From an uncultured Sulfurovum sp. (GTDB lineage Bacteria > Campylobacterota > Campylobacteria > Campylobacterales > Sulfurovaceae), in contig CACVAU010000089.1 of the NCBI GenBank assembly GCA_902727915.1, forward strand, positions 1 to 64,000: a stretch of DNA of 64,000 bases. The letters are read 5' to 3'. Shown piece by piece: positions 30,090 to 38,443 of this stretch. The notes beneath the pieces are model-generated. The model saw nothing but the letters and a program-made list of their open reading frames with translations, was not told where the DNA came from and made no database searches. The translations under genes were made by a program, and so were the position numbers. Position 1 is the stretch's first letter. Each line of letters opens with the position of its first letter.

Positions 30090-30110
30090 AATATATGATA
30101 TACTGTTTTT

Positions 30111-30689
30111 ATGACACGAAATATAATCATAGTACTGATACTTATCATCGCAATTCTTTTTCTGGCTTATTACTATAAAGCGAGTTCATTAAAGTTAGAC
30201 GCTACAGGAATTAGTTTAAAAGTTAAAGAAAAGGCTGTTTCTTTTGATAGTAATAAAGTAAAAACTATTGCTATAAGTTTTTCAAATGTGAATATTATGC
30301 AGAGTAAACTAAGTGATGGAAGTTACTTTGAAGTGGCTACTTGTGAACCTCTTTATGAGTTTAATCAAAATACTAAAGATGTTGTAAAAACACTTTTTGA
30401 AGCAAATAGAGTAGATGAGTTATTTTCTATAAGAGGGCTTTCAGCCATGAGAGTGACACTTAAAAATGCACAAGTTGTGAATCTTTTTATAGACGACAAT
30501 GATATGAAAGAACTAAAGTTTGTCTATGGTGTTCCCTATGAAAAGTTTGCTCCAGCTGTAAAAAAGTTAATGGGAAAAAGTTTTAAAAATTTCCCCATAG
30601 GAGGGCTTTTTGAACTCACAGTACCTCTTAGTCAATGGAATGTTATTAACAATGACTTTAATGGGATTATTACTTCGATAGATTATTAA
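30111..30689 (+). CDS. hypothetical membrane-anchored protein
   Basis: A 192-aa protein with one N-terminal membrane helix (about residues 4-23) and a periplasmic alpha/beta domain of about 165 residues. No family is recognised. It lies 21 bases behind licD, but a TATACT box at 30100 suggests it may also have its own promoter. Followed by a bidirectional terminator. Confidence 0.65.
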   Translation: MTRNIIIVLILIIAILFLAYYYKASSLKLDATGISLKVKEKAVSFDSNKVKTIAISFSNVNIMQSKLSDGSYFEVATCEPLYEFNQNTKDVVKTLFEANRVDELFSIRGLSAMRVTLKNAQVVNLFIDDNDMKELKFVYGVPYEKFAPAVKKLMGKSFKNFPIGGLFELTVPLSQWNVINNDFNGIITSIDY

Positions 30690-30720
30690 ATAGATAAAAT
30701 TGAGTTACTTTATCTATTTA
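30687..30720. terminator. bidirectional terminator
   Basis: TAAATAGATAAA pairs with TTTATCTATTTA (12 bp, 10-base loop) between convergent genes. The left arm includes the stop of the 192-aa gene. Confidence 0.65.
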
Positions 30721-30735
30721 ATGGGTGTAAAGCTA

Positions 30736-32118
30736 TTATAGCCCTACGTTTAAAGCATTTAATGTTTCATAGGTAATGCCACCTGTTGCTAAGGAGTTAT
30801 CGCGTTGGTATTTATCCAATGCTACTCTGGTATCTTTTCCTAAAACACCATCTATTTTACCAGGATTATAATTTTTTCCTTCTAGGGCATTTTGAATTTT
30901 CAGCACAACATTTTGATTCATATTGGTTTGACAAAGAATGCGTTTCCAGCTTTGGTGAGAAGCAGATACTTTTTCTTTTTTATTGACAATCTTATAAACA
31001 GCTTCAATGGGTGTTTTTACTTCTTGAGCTTCTTGAATCAGTTTTTTAACTTTCATTGTTTTATAACGGGGTTCAATGGCTACTTCTTTAATTGAAGCTG
31101 CTGTATCGAGAACAATTTTGGTAATTTTTTGACTTTTAGCAGGTGTTTCTACGAGACAGATTCTATGTCCTGTATGTTGTAAACCTTTATCAACGGTATT
31201 ACCAACTTGAATCCATGAAAAGGTTGCTTTTGTATCAAGTACACTGGTTTGAACTTTACTGTTTACTGCTGGGATATTGATGGTTTCTGTTTTAGCAGGA
31301 TTGATAAGTTTTTTAACTTTAATGGTTTTTGAGACAGCAGGTACTTCAATAACTTTAGTCGTGGCTGCTGTTTTAACGACTTTTTTTCTAATGGTTTTAT
31401 ATTTTGCAGGTACTTTAACCAAACACATAATTTCACCTGTCGCACCATCTAGTTTTTGAGCAGGGTTTGCTCCTTTTTTCCAAACAGTTTTTTCTTTTTC
31501 AATTAAAATTTTTTCTTCGGTATAGTCATAAGTAGCAGGAACGGTTAAGGTTTTTTTAGAGGCAGGGGTAAGAATAATGGTTTTTTCAACCATTTCATAA
31601 GTCGCAGGAATAATTTTAGTTTTCTGACTCTCTTTTTGTAAAATAACTTCTTGAGAAACTGTTTTATATGTTTCTGGAACAAAATACTCTTTGTAACAAG
31701 TTTTTGGTACAGTATTATCCAAATCAACACCCTTAAGTTTTGCTGCTACGAGAATTTCTTTACTAACAGGGGCTGCATTTCTTTTGAGACTGACTTTCCA
31801 TGATTGAGAAGAGGGTCGTACTTCAACCATTTCAGTCACTTTTTTAAATGTAGCAGGAATGGTAAGCAGTTTTTTACTTGCAGGGCTAATTTCTACCTTC
31901 TCATCAACCCATTCATATTTGGCTGGTGTAATAGAGATTTTATTAGACGCTTCTTGGACAAGAACACGGTCTTCAACTGTTTTATACTTAGCTGGTACAA
32001 CAACTTTAGCATAACACTCTCCAGCTTTTGCATTTGGTGGGGTTAGGGATACCTCAGCGTTTACATAACTAATAGGTAATAACAGGGCTAATAGCAATGA
32101 TGAATATTTTGTTTTCAT
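30736..32118 (-). CDS. repeat-rich secreted protein with C-terminal peptidoglycan-binding domain
   Basis: A 460-aa exported protein (signal peptide about 1-21). About residues 35-390 consist of degenerate repeats of a unit like PAKYKTVEDRVLVQEASNK followed by PAxYxxxxxKVxIxPASKK. The units fall in three or four larger blocks, each ending with a Cys-containing strand (CYAKVVVPA, CYKEYFVPE, CLVKVPA, CLVETPA). Residues about 400-460 form a PG_binding_1 domain (IQNALEGKNYNPGKIDGVLGK). It may be a wall-attached elastic or adhesive protein. Confidence 0.8.
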   Translation of the reverse strand: MKTKYSSLLLALLLPISYVNAEVSLTPPNAKAGECYAKVVVPAKYKTVEDRVLVQEASNKISITPAKYEWVDEKVEISPASKKLLTIPATFKKVTEMVEVRPSSQSWKVSLKRNAAPVSKEILVAAKLKGVDLDNTVPKTCYKEYFVPETYKTVSQEVILQKESQKTKIIPATYEMVEKTIILTPASKKTLTVPATYDYTEEKILIEKEKTVWKKGANPAQKLDGATGEIMCLVKVPAKYKTIRKKVVKTAATTKVIEVPAVSKTIKVKKLINPAKTETINIPAVNSKVQTSVLDTKATFSWIQVGNTVDKGLQHTGHRICLVETPAKSQKITKIVLDTAASIKEVAIEPRYKTMKVKKLIQEAQEVKTPIEAVYKIVNKKEKVSASHQSWKRILCQTNMNQNVVLKIQNALEGKNYNPGKIDGVLGKDTRVALDKYQRDNSLATGGITYETLNALNVGL

Positions 32119-32229
32119 AATAAATTTTCCTCAATTCTTTAAAGTTCAAATACAATTTGATTATAAGAGTATATAGAAAAATTACTTTTTTTATATTAAA
32201 TAATATTTATTAGTATTTTATTTTAATGT

Positions 32230-32847
32230 TCATAGTCCTTTTAGTACAATTAGGTAGAGTTTTTCAACGATATTATCATTGAGATGGATGGTACTTTGGG
32301 TATTGTAAAGTGTGAAAATTTCGTTTTTATTTAATCTATGTGCATAGATACAAGTGGGATGGGCAGGTAAAAATGCCCTCATTAATCCTACTTCATCGTC
32401 CAACACTTGTTCGCAGACATAACAAAAGCCATTATCATAGAGGCGACCTTCGTAATGAAGCAGTGAGACATAGGCTTCTACCGTTAATCTTTTTGGATTT
32501 TGCTTGTCCCATTTACGTGCAATTTCGAGAAGTAGATTAAAATAAAAAGGGTCTACTTCTATGGTATCTTGTAAATGGGGTTCAAAGAGTTTAATAAAGT
32601 TTTGCCATATCAATAAATGATTGTTAGAAAAAATCCAAGGAAAACTGATGTGAGAAAGTGAACGCATATTTGACATAAAGTTGTTTTTTGAGACTGAAAT
32701 TTCAAAGTCTATAAGATTACCTATTTGAAGTATAGAGTGTCTTGCACCAAAAAAACGCCAGTAGTTGCTGACTGAATTTTTATCGAGTACGGTAACAATA
32801 ACATCTTCATTTTTAGCGCTTCTAATGTTAATAATAAACCCATGCAT
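32230..32847 (-). CDS. recO: recombination protein RecO, short Campylobacterota form
   Basis: A 205-aa protein matching the compact RecO of Campylobacterota, which loads RecA onto SSB-coated DNA. The N-terminal OB-like half opens GFIINIRSAKNEDVIVTVL and contains FWRFFGARHS. The C-terminal half holds a Cys pair (CYVCEQ) in the place of the RecO zinc site. Only 205 aa, compared with about 240 in enterobacteria, as expected for this phylum. Stands alone on the minus strand, divergent from gltB. Confidence 0.75.
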   Translation of the reverse strand: MHGFIINIRSAKNEDVIVTVLDKNSVSNYWRFFGARHSILQIGNLIDFEISVSKNNFMSNMRSLSHISFPWIFSNNHLLIWQNFIKLFEPHLQDTIEVDPFYFNLLLEIARKWDKQNPKRLTVEAYVSLLHYEGRLYDNGFCYVCEQVLDDEVGLMRAFLPAHPTCIYAHRLNKNEIFTLYNTQSTIHLNDNIVEKLYLIVLKGL

Positions 32848-32990
32848 TAGGTGACCTATTTTTCTTATAACAGTACATAATTTTTATTAAAAAATAACTT
32901 ATATTAATCGTTTGAAATCTTTCTTGGGGATTTAAGTGTGCAGATACTTTTCATATACTTATGATAGTTATTAATACAAGTAAATTCTAA

Positions 32991-32997
32991 TATAATT
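32991..32997 (+). promoter_or_regulatory. -10 region for gltB
   Basis: TATAATT in front of a roughly 65-base 5' leader. The leader contains GGGTTGGGGATATAACC, a short foldable stretch. I do not recognise a known riboswitch there. Confidence 0.4.
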
Positions 32998-33062
32998 TTA
33001 GGTAAAATCGAGCCAATTTTGGGTTGGGGATATAACCTAAAGATATTAAAAAAAGGTAGCTT

Positions 33063-36000
33063 ATGCAAGATCTCTTTACGTCGTTTAAAGATAACTGTGG
33101 TTTCGGACTGTTAGCATCAATTGACAACAAACCAACCCATAAAAACTTAGAGGATGCTGTGACGTCACTGTCTAGAATGATGCACAGAGGAGCAGTTGCT
33201 GCTGATGGTAAAACAGGAGATGGTTCAGGACTATTACTTTCCATTCCCAGAACATTTTTCTCTAAAGAAGCTGCTTCAGTAGGCATTGAACTTCCTGAAA
33301 CCTATGCTGTTGCCATGGTTTTTGCAAATCATGAAGCAGACTTTGAGGTTATTGAAAAAGTTTGTAACAACAATGACCTAAAAGTACTTTATACCCGTAC
33401 AGTACCTGTGGATAAAGAAGCATTGGGGGAACAAGCTTTAGCATCATTACCCACTATTAAACAATTGTTCATTGCACCTAATTCAGCTGTGGCTTCACAA
33501 CGATTTGATGCATTGGTTTATCTTTCTCGTCGAGAGATTGAAGCTGAACTTTCTGAAGATAAAGATTTTTATATTCCTTCATTTTCAACGTCTGTAGTCT
33601 CGTATAAAGGGCTTGTTATGCCTACGCATATTAAAGAGTTTTACACAGACTTGGCAAATGAAGATTTTGAAATTTCATTTTGTCTTTTTCATCAGAGATT
33701 TTCAACCAATACCCTACCTCAATGGAAGTTAGCACAACCTTTTAGAATGATTGCGCATAACGGTGAGATTAATTCAGTTACAGCAAACAGATTTAATGTA
33801 GCAGCAAAAATGGCATCGGCAAAATCAGAAGTGTTTTCTGATGAAGAGATGGATAGGCTCAAAAAAGTTATTCAAAATAACATGTCAGATTCTGCTTCTT
33901 TAGACAACTTTATGGAATTCTTAAGAATAAATGGTGTTGACTTTTTTAAAGCAGCACGCTCTTTAGTACCTGCGCCATGGCATAATGCGCCTCATATGGA
34001 TTCTGATTTAAGAGCATTTTATGAGTATGCAAGTACGTGTTTTGAACCATGGGATGGACCAGCAGCTGTTTCCATGACAGATGGTCGTTATATTGGTTGT
34101 GTACTAGACAGAAATGGACTTCGACCTTCAAAATACATCATTACCAAAGATAATACGCTGTTAATTACTTCAGAGTATGGTGTTTTAGATATTGAAGATG
34201 AGGATATTATGGAGCGTGGGCGATTACAGTCTGGTGAAATGATGGGGGTTGACCTTAAAAATGCAAAAGTACTTAAGTCGAATGACATTGATGAGTATTT
34301 GAAAGTTTCTAATCCTTATGACAAATGGCTGGATCAGAATATGGATTATCTTCAAGAGCATGACCCTGCACCTGAAAGATTGACATCCAATATAAAATGT
34401 ATGTCTGGCGAGATAGAAGAGAAACAACGTTATTTTAACTTCACTTTAGAAGTTATTAGAGAAGTTGTTAAGCCAATGTTGGCTGAAGGTAAAGAGACAA
34501 CAGGTTCTATGGGGGATGATACCCCAATAGCAGCTTTTTCAAATGAGCAAAGAAACTTTACAGATTTTTTTAAACAAAAGTTTGCACAGGTAACGAATCC
34601 ACCTATTGATCCAATTCGTGAAAAAACGGTTATGAGTTTGAACACTGGTTTTGGTGAAACTCAAAATATTTTAGCTGACTCTGCTGTGCATGCCAAAAGA
34701 TTAAAAACAGTTCTACCTGTGATGTCTGCAGCTAAGTTTTCTTTACTGCAAGAGTTCGGTGATGAGCAGGATGAAAAGTATGATCCTTCTTATAAAGTTG
34801 GTCAATATGACACAACTTATACGGAAGATTTAAAAGCAAGTTTAGATTTATTGGTTCAAAAAATTGTTGTGGATGTTCGTGACAATGGTGTAAGAACTGT
34901 TATTCTTGACGATAGAGCATTGAATGAGAATAATAAAGTAATGCCAATGCTGATGGTTGTTGGTCGGTTAAGTCAAGAGCTTTTAGCCAATGATGTTAGA
35001 CACTTAGCCAGTATTGTGGCTGCTACAGGTGAAGTATTTGATCCTCATTCTGCTGCGTGTATGTTGGCTTATGGTGCTGCTTCTATTTTCCCTTATTTAC
35101 TCTATTATACTATTCGAGAGATTGAAGGTGAAAGTGATGAGTTGGTTCATACTCTTAGAAGATTTAGACGTGCAATGGGTGCTGGTCTGATGAAGATTAT
35201 GTCAAAGATGGGTATTTCTACTATCTCTTCTTACCGTAATTCAAGACTTTTTGATGCTATTGGTTTAAGTGAGGAAATTGTAGCAGATTGTTTTGAGGGA
35301 ACAAGAGGTTTACTTAGTGGTTTAGAATATGCTGATATTGATGCACGTATTAACGCAACACATGCACGTGCTTTTACCAATAATTTTGAAGGTAAAAAGA
35401 AGAATCTTTACAAAGGTGGGTATTATAAGTACAAAAGAGGTGAAGAGTTTCATGATTTCTCTCGTCCTACCATTAAAGCCATTCAGGCTTCAGCAACAAG
35501 TGGTAACAAAGCTGATTATGAAGAGGTTAAAACTTTAGTTAATGAGAGAGACAAGAAGTTTATTAGAGATTTTTATGACTTAAATTCGGATAGAGAAGCC
35601 ATTTCGATTGATGAGGTGGAACCTACATCGGAAATCTTTAAACGTTTCTCTACAGCTGCCATGTCGATGGGGTCAATTTCAGAAGAAGCACACACGACTT
35701 TAGCTGCTGCGATGAACCGTATAGGTGGTAAGTCAAATTCAGGTGAGGGTGGAGAAGACCCAAAACGTTATGGGACAGAGTTAAACTCATCTATTAAGCA
35801 GATTGCTTCTGGACGTTTTGGGGTGACTCCTGAGTATTTACGTTCTGCCACTGAATTACAAATTAAAGTGGCACAAGGTGCAAAACCAGGTGAGGGTGGA
35901 CAGCTACCTGGTTCTAAAGTTTCGCCATTAATTGCTGAACTTAGATTTACAAAACCAGGGGTAACCCTTATTTCACCACCACCTCACCATGATATTTATT

Positions 36001-37484
36001 CTATTGAAGATTTGGCACAGTTGATTTTTGATTTGAAACAAGCCAATCCAAAAGCAAGAGTAGCTGTTAAATTGGTTTCTACGGCTGGTGTTGGAACGGT
36101 TGCAGCTGGTGTTGCTAAAGCTTATGCTGATAAGATTATTATTTCTGGAGCTGATGGGGGTACAGGGGCAGCACCTATTGGGTCTATCCGTTTTACAGGT
36201 AATCCATGGGAGTTAGGGCTTATAGAAGCACACAATGCACTGAAAGCCAATAATCTTAGAGGTCAAGTAACACTTGAAACAGATGGTGGACTAAAAACTG
36301 GACTTGATGTTGTTAAGGCAGCCATTCTTGGGGCAGAAGAGTATGCATTTGGTACAGGTGCCTTGGTTATTGTTGGTTGTATTATGCTTCGTGTTTGTCA
36401 TTTAAATACTTGTGGAGTTGGTGTAGCCACACAAGATGCTAAATTAAGAGAAAAGTTCTCTGGTAATGTTGATAAAGTAGTGAATTATTTCACATTCATT
36501 GCTGAAGAGATTAGAGAAATTCTTGCTGATTTAGGGTATAAGTCTTTAGAAGAAATTGTGGGTCAAAATCATTTATTAAAAGTTATTAATGATGAGTTTG
36601 CTAAGAAGTTTAATTTAGAAGAGATGCTTTATAAGCTTGAGGGTGTTAATACTTGTCAAGTACCATTTAACGAACCTTATGACCAAAATGAGTATGAACA
36701 AGAGATGATTAAAGAGTTAATGCCAACGATTGAAGATCCTTCAATTCCAGTGGTGCTTCACAAAGAGATAGGAAACCTAAACAGAAGTTTCGCAACAAGA
36801 ATTTCTGGTGAAATTGCAGCCATACATGGTAATACAGGTTTACCTGATGGAACCATTACCTTAAATATGAAGGGTACAGCTGGTCAATCATTGGGTGCCT
36901 TTATGTCTAAGGGTATTAACATAAAGCTTAATGGTGCAGGTAATGACTATATTGGTAAAGGTATGCATGGTGGTAACATTGTAATTACTTCTGAAAAATC
37001 TGGTCAAGAATTTGCACTTGGTGGTAATACGTGTCTTTATGGGGCAACGGGTGGTAAACTTTACGTTAATGGTATGGTTGGTGAACGTTTTGCTGTTCGT
37101 AACTCTGGTGTAATAGCTGTGGTTGAAGGAACAGGTGATCATCCTTGTGAGTATATGACAGGTGGTATTGTAGCTATTCTTGGAAAGACAGGTGTTAACT
37201 TTGGTGCTGGTATGACGGGTGGTAAAGCATTCATCTATGATGAAGAAGGTGGTTTCTATGAGAAAGTAAACCCTGAACTTGTTGAAGCATTACGTATCGA
37301 TACAGATGAATGGGAAGATCAAGCCTTTGTATTAAGAAGATTGTTAAAAGATTATGTTGAGAAAACATCCAGTGAAGTAGCTACCTACATTTTAGAACAT
37401 TGGCGTTCAGAAATTAGAAAATTTTGGATGGTATCACCAAGAGGTGCTAAACCAACGCTTTTGGCTGATAAAAAAGGCGAATAG
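33063..37484 (+). CDS. gltB: glutamate synthase, large (alpha) subunit
   Basis: A 1473-aa multidomain enzyme that makes two glutamates from glutamine and 2-oxoglutarate. It has a class II amidotransferase domain (about 1-400; Cys12 in DNCGFG becomes the N-terminal nucleophile after propeptide removal), a central domain, and an FMN synthase domain with GKSNSGEGGED and GADGGTGAAP. The 3Fe-4S cysteines are in CIMLRVCHLNTC, and a C-terminal GXGXG beta-helix domain ends the protein. Full length. The small subunit gltD does not follow; the CRISPR island begins 85 bases downstream. Confidence 0.97.
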   Translation: MQDLFTSFKDNCGFGLLASIDNKPTHKNLEDAVTSLSRMMHRGAVAADGKTGDGSGLLLSIPRTFFSKEAASVGIELPETYAVAMVFANHEADFEVIEKVCNNNDLKVLYTRTVPVDKEALGEQALASLPTIKQLFIAPNSAVASQRFDALVYLSRREIEAELSEDKDFYIPSFSTSVVSYKGLVMPTHIKEFYTDLANEDFEISFCLFHQRFSTNTLPQWKLAQPFRMIAHNGEINSVTANRFNVAAKMASAKSEVFSDEEMDRLKKVIQNNMSDSASLDNFMEFLRINGVDFFKAARSLVPAPWHNAPHMDSDLRAFYEYASTCFEPWDGPAAVSMTDGRYIGCVLDRNGLRPSKYIITKDNTLLITSEYGVLDIEDEDIMERGRLQSGEMMGVDLKNAKVLKSNDIDEYLKVSNPYDKWLDQNMDYLQEHDPAPERLTSNIKCMSGEIEEKQRYFNFTLEVIREVVKPMLAEGKETTGSMGDDTPIAAFSNEQRNFTDFFKQKFAQVTNPPIDPIREKTVMSLNTGFGETQNILADSAVHAKRLKTVLPVMSAAKFSLLQEFGDEQDEKYDPSYKVGQYDTTYTEDLKASLDLLVQKIVVDVRDNGVRTVILDDRALNENNKVMPMLMVVGRLSQELLANDVRHLASIVAATGEVFDPHSAACMLAYGAASIFPYLLYYTIREIEGESDELVHTLRRFRRAMGAGLMKIMSKMGISTISSYRNSRLFDAIGLSEEIVADCFEGTRGLLSGLEYADIDARINATHARAFTNNFEGKKKNLYKGGYYKYKRGEEFHDFSRPTIKAIQASATSGNKADYEEVKTLVNERDKKFIRDFYDLNSDREAISIDEVEPTSEIFKRFSTAAMSMGSISEEAHTTLAAAMNRIGGKSNSGEGGEDPKRYGTELNSSIKQIASGRFGVTPEYLRSATELQIKVAQGAKPGEGGQLPGSKVSPLIAELRFTKPGVTLISPPPHHDIYSIEDLAQLIFDLKQANPKARVAVKLVSTAGVGTVAAGVAKAYADKIIISGADGGTGAAPIGSIRFTGNPWELGLIEAHNALKANNLRGQVTLETDGGLKTGLDVVKAAILGAEEYAFGTGALVIVGCIMLRVCHLNTCGVGVATQDAKLREKFSGNVDKVVNYFTFIAEEIREILADLGYKSLEEIVGQNHLLKVINDEFAKKFNLEEMLYKLEGVNTCQVPFNEPYDQNEYEQEMIKELMPTIEDPSIPVVLHKEIGNLNRSFATRISGEIAAIHGNTGLPDGTITLNMKGTAGQSLGAFMSKGINIKLNGAGNDYIGKGMHGGNIVITSEKSGQEFALGGNTCLYGATGGKLYVNGMVGERFAVRNSGVIAVVEGTGDHPCEYMTGGIVAILGKTGVNFGAGMTGGKAFIYDEEGGFYEKVNPELVEALRIDTDEWEDQAFVLRRLLKDYVEKTSSEVATYILEHWRSEIRKFWMVSPRGAKPTLLADKKGE

Positions 37485-37505
37485 TTTTTAATTTACTTTT
37501 ATAAA

Positions 37506-37537
37506 GGACAGTTTTTGTCCTAAGTTTTTGTTATACT
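37506..37537 (+). promoter_or_regulatory. island operator 1 and promoter of the cas operon
   Basis: GGACA-GTTTT-TGTCC (37506-37520) is a perfect 5+5 palindrome 11 bases upstream of the -10 box TATACT (37532-37537). The same palindrome occurs at 47658, 48267 and 49467 in front of other island genes. It covers the -35 position, so a bound repressor would block RNA polymerase. It could also fold as a short terminator stem after gltB. Confidence 0.7.
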
Positions 37538-37569
37538 CTTCTCAATTTAAAATTGGGAAGTAAATAAGG

Positions 37570-38397
37570 ATGAACCATCATCATGTAAGCGTAACAATAA
37601 ATAGTAGCAAAAAGCCTTCGTACTTTACAGGTTCAATGCTACGAGGAGCAATGGGTTATGCTCTTAAAAAAGTAACCTGTATTAACCCTTCTTATGAATG
37701 TAAAGGTTGCTTTGCTCAAAGTTCTTGCCTTTATTATAACTTTTACGAACAACAAAACAACTTTCATAATTATCGTTTTGAGATAGAACTGGGTTCTGAA
37801 AAATTTAATTTTGCTCTTTATCTTTTTAATGAGGCATGTGAAAGTTTAGCTTATATTTTAAGTGCCTTAGAGATGACACTGACACAGATAGGCTTAGGCA
37901 GAGAGAAGCAAACCTTTCATGACTTCAATATCAAATTAAATGGACAAAAGATTTATGATGGTAAAGAATTCTGTAGGTTCGATTTCATCGAACAGAACAT
38001 TTTAAAAATAGACAGCTTCTGTCCAAATCTTAAGATAAAATTACGCACACCACTCAGAATTAAAAAGAACAATAAGTTCTTAAGGGATGATGTAGACATT
38101 GAAGATATCTTACGCTCTATCTATCAAAAAGAGCAAGAGTTTAACACAGGTAAAAAAGCTTTTAAGTTGGTATATGAACCCAGTTATACCACAGCCGTTA
38201 AAGCATTACGTTATCAGTCATTAGTTAGAAAGAGTAACCGACAAAAACAAAAACTAAACATGGATGGCATAGTAGGAGAAATAGTTGTGATGGGGTTAGA
38301 TGAAGAGAGCCATAGACTTTTAAAGGTTGGTGAGGTTATCGGTGTTGGTAAGCAGACGGTTATGGGGCTTGGTCGGATTGAGGTCATTGATTTGTAG
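37570..38397 (+). CDS. cas6: CRISPR precursor RNA endoribonuclease Cas6
   Basis: A 275-aa RAMP-fold Cas6 that cuts the precursor transcript inside each repeat, leaving an 8-base ATTGAAAC tag on the crRNA. The N-terminal SMLRGAMGYALKKVTC and a Cys cluster (CINPSYECKGC) match the Cas6 group found with type III systems. The C-terminal glycine-rich loop GVGKQTVMGLGRIEV is the family hallmark. First gene of the cas operon. Two copies of a GTAGGTTCGAT repeat fall in or at the end of it (37973-37993 and 38394-38414), the first inside the coding frame. Confidence 0.88.
   Translation: MNHHHVSVTINSSKKPSYFTGSMLRGAMGYALKKVTCINPSYECKGCFAQSSCLYYNFYEQQNNFHNYRFEIELGSEKFNFALYLFNEACESLAYILSALEMTLTQIGLGREKQTFHDFNIKLNGQKIYDGKEFCRFDFIEQNILKIDSFCPNLKIKLRTPLRIKKNNKFLRDDVDIEDILRSIYQKEQEFNTGKKAFKLVYEPSYTTAVKALRYQSLVRKSNRQKQKLNMDGIVGEIVVMGLDEESHRLLKVGEVIGVGKQTVMGLGRIEVIDL
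37973..37993 (+). repeat. GTAGGTTCGAT palindromic repeat, copy inside cas6
   Basis: TTCGAT-tTC-ATCGAA palindrome preceded by GTAGG, one base different from the copies at 38394, 47582 and 50585. It is translated as part of Cas6 (reading CRFDFIEQ). Confidence 0.7.
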
Positions 38398-38414
38398 GTT
38401 CGATTTTATCGAAC
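38394..38414 (+). repeat. GTAGGTTCGAT palindromic repeat, copy over the cas6 stop
   Basis: Same element as at 47582 and 50585; its TAG supplies the cas6 stop codon. Confidence 0.75.
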
Positions 38415-38443
38415 AATTTTAGGAAAGAGAGGGAGAGAATGGA

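Noticed and set aside
32998..33062. Riboswitch in the gltB leader
   Set aside because: Only a short foldable GGGTTGGGGATATAACC stretch is seen; it fits no riboswitch I can name.
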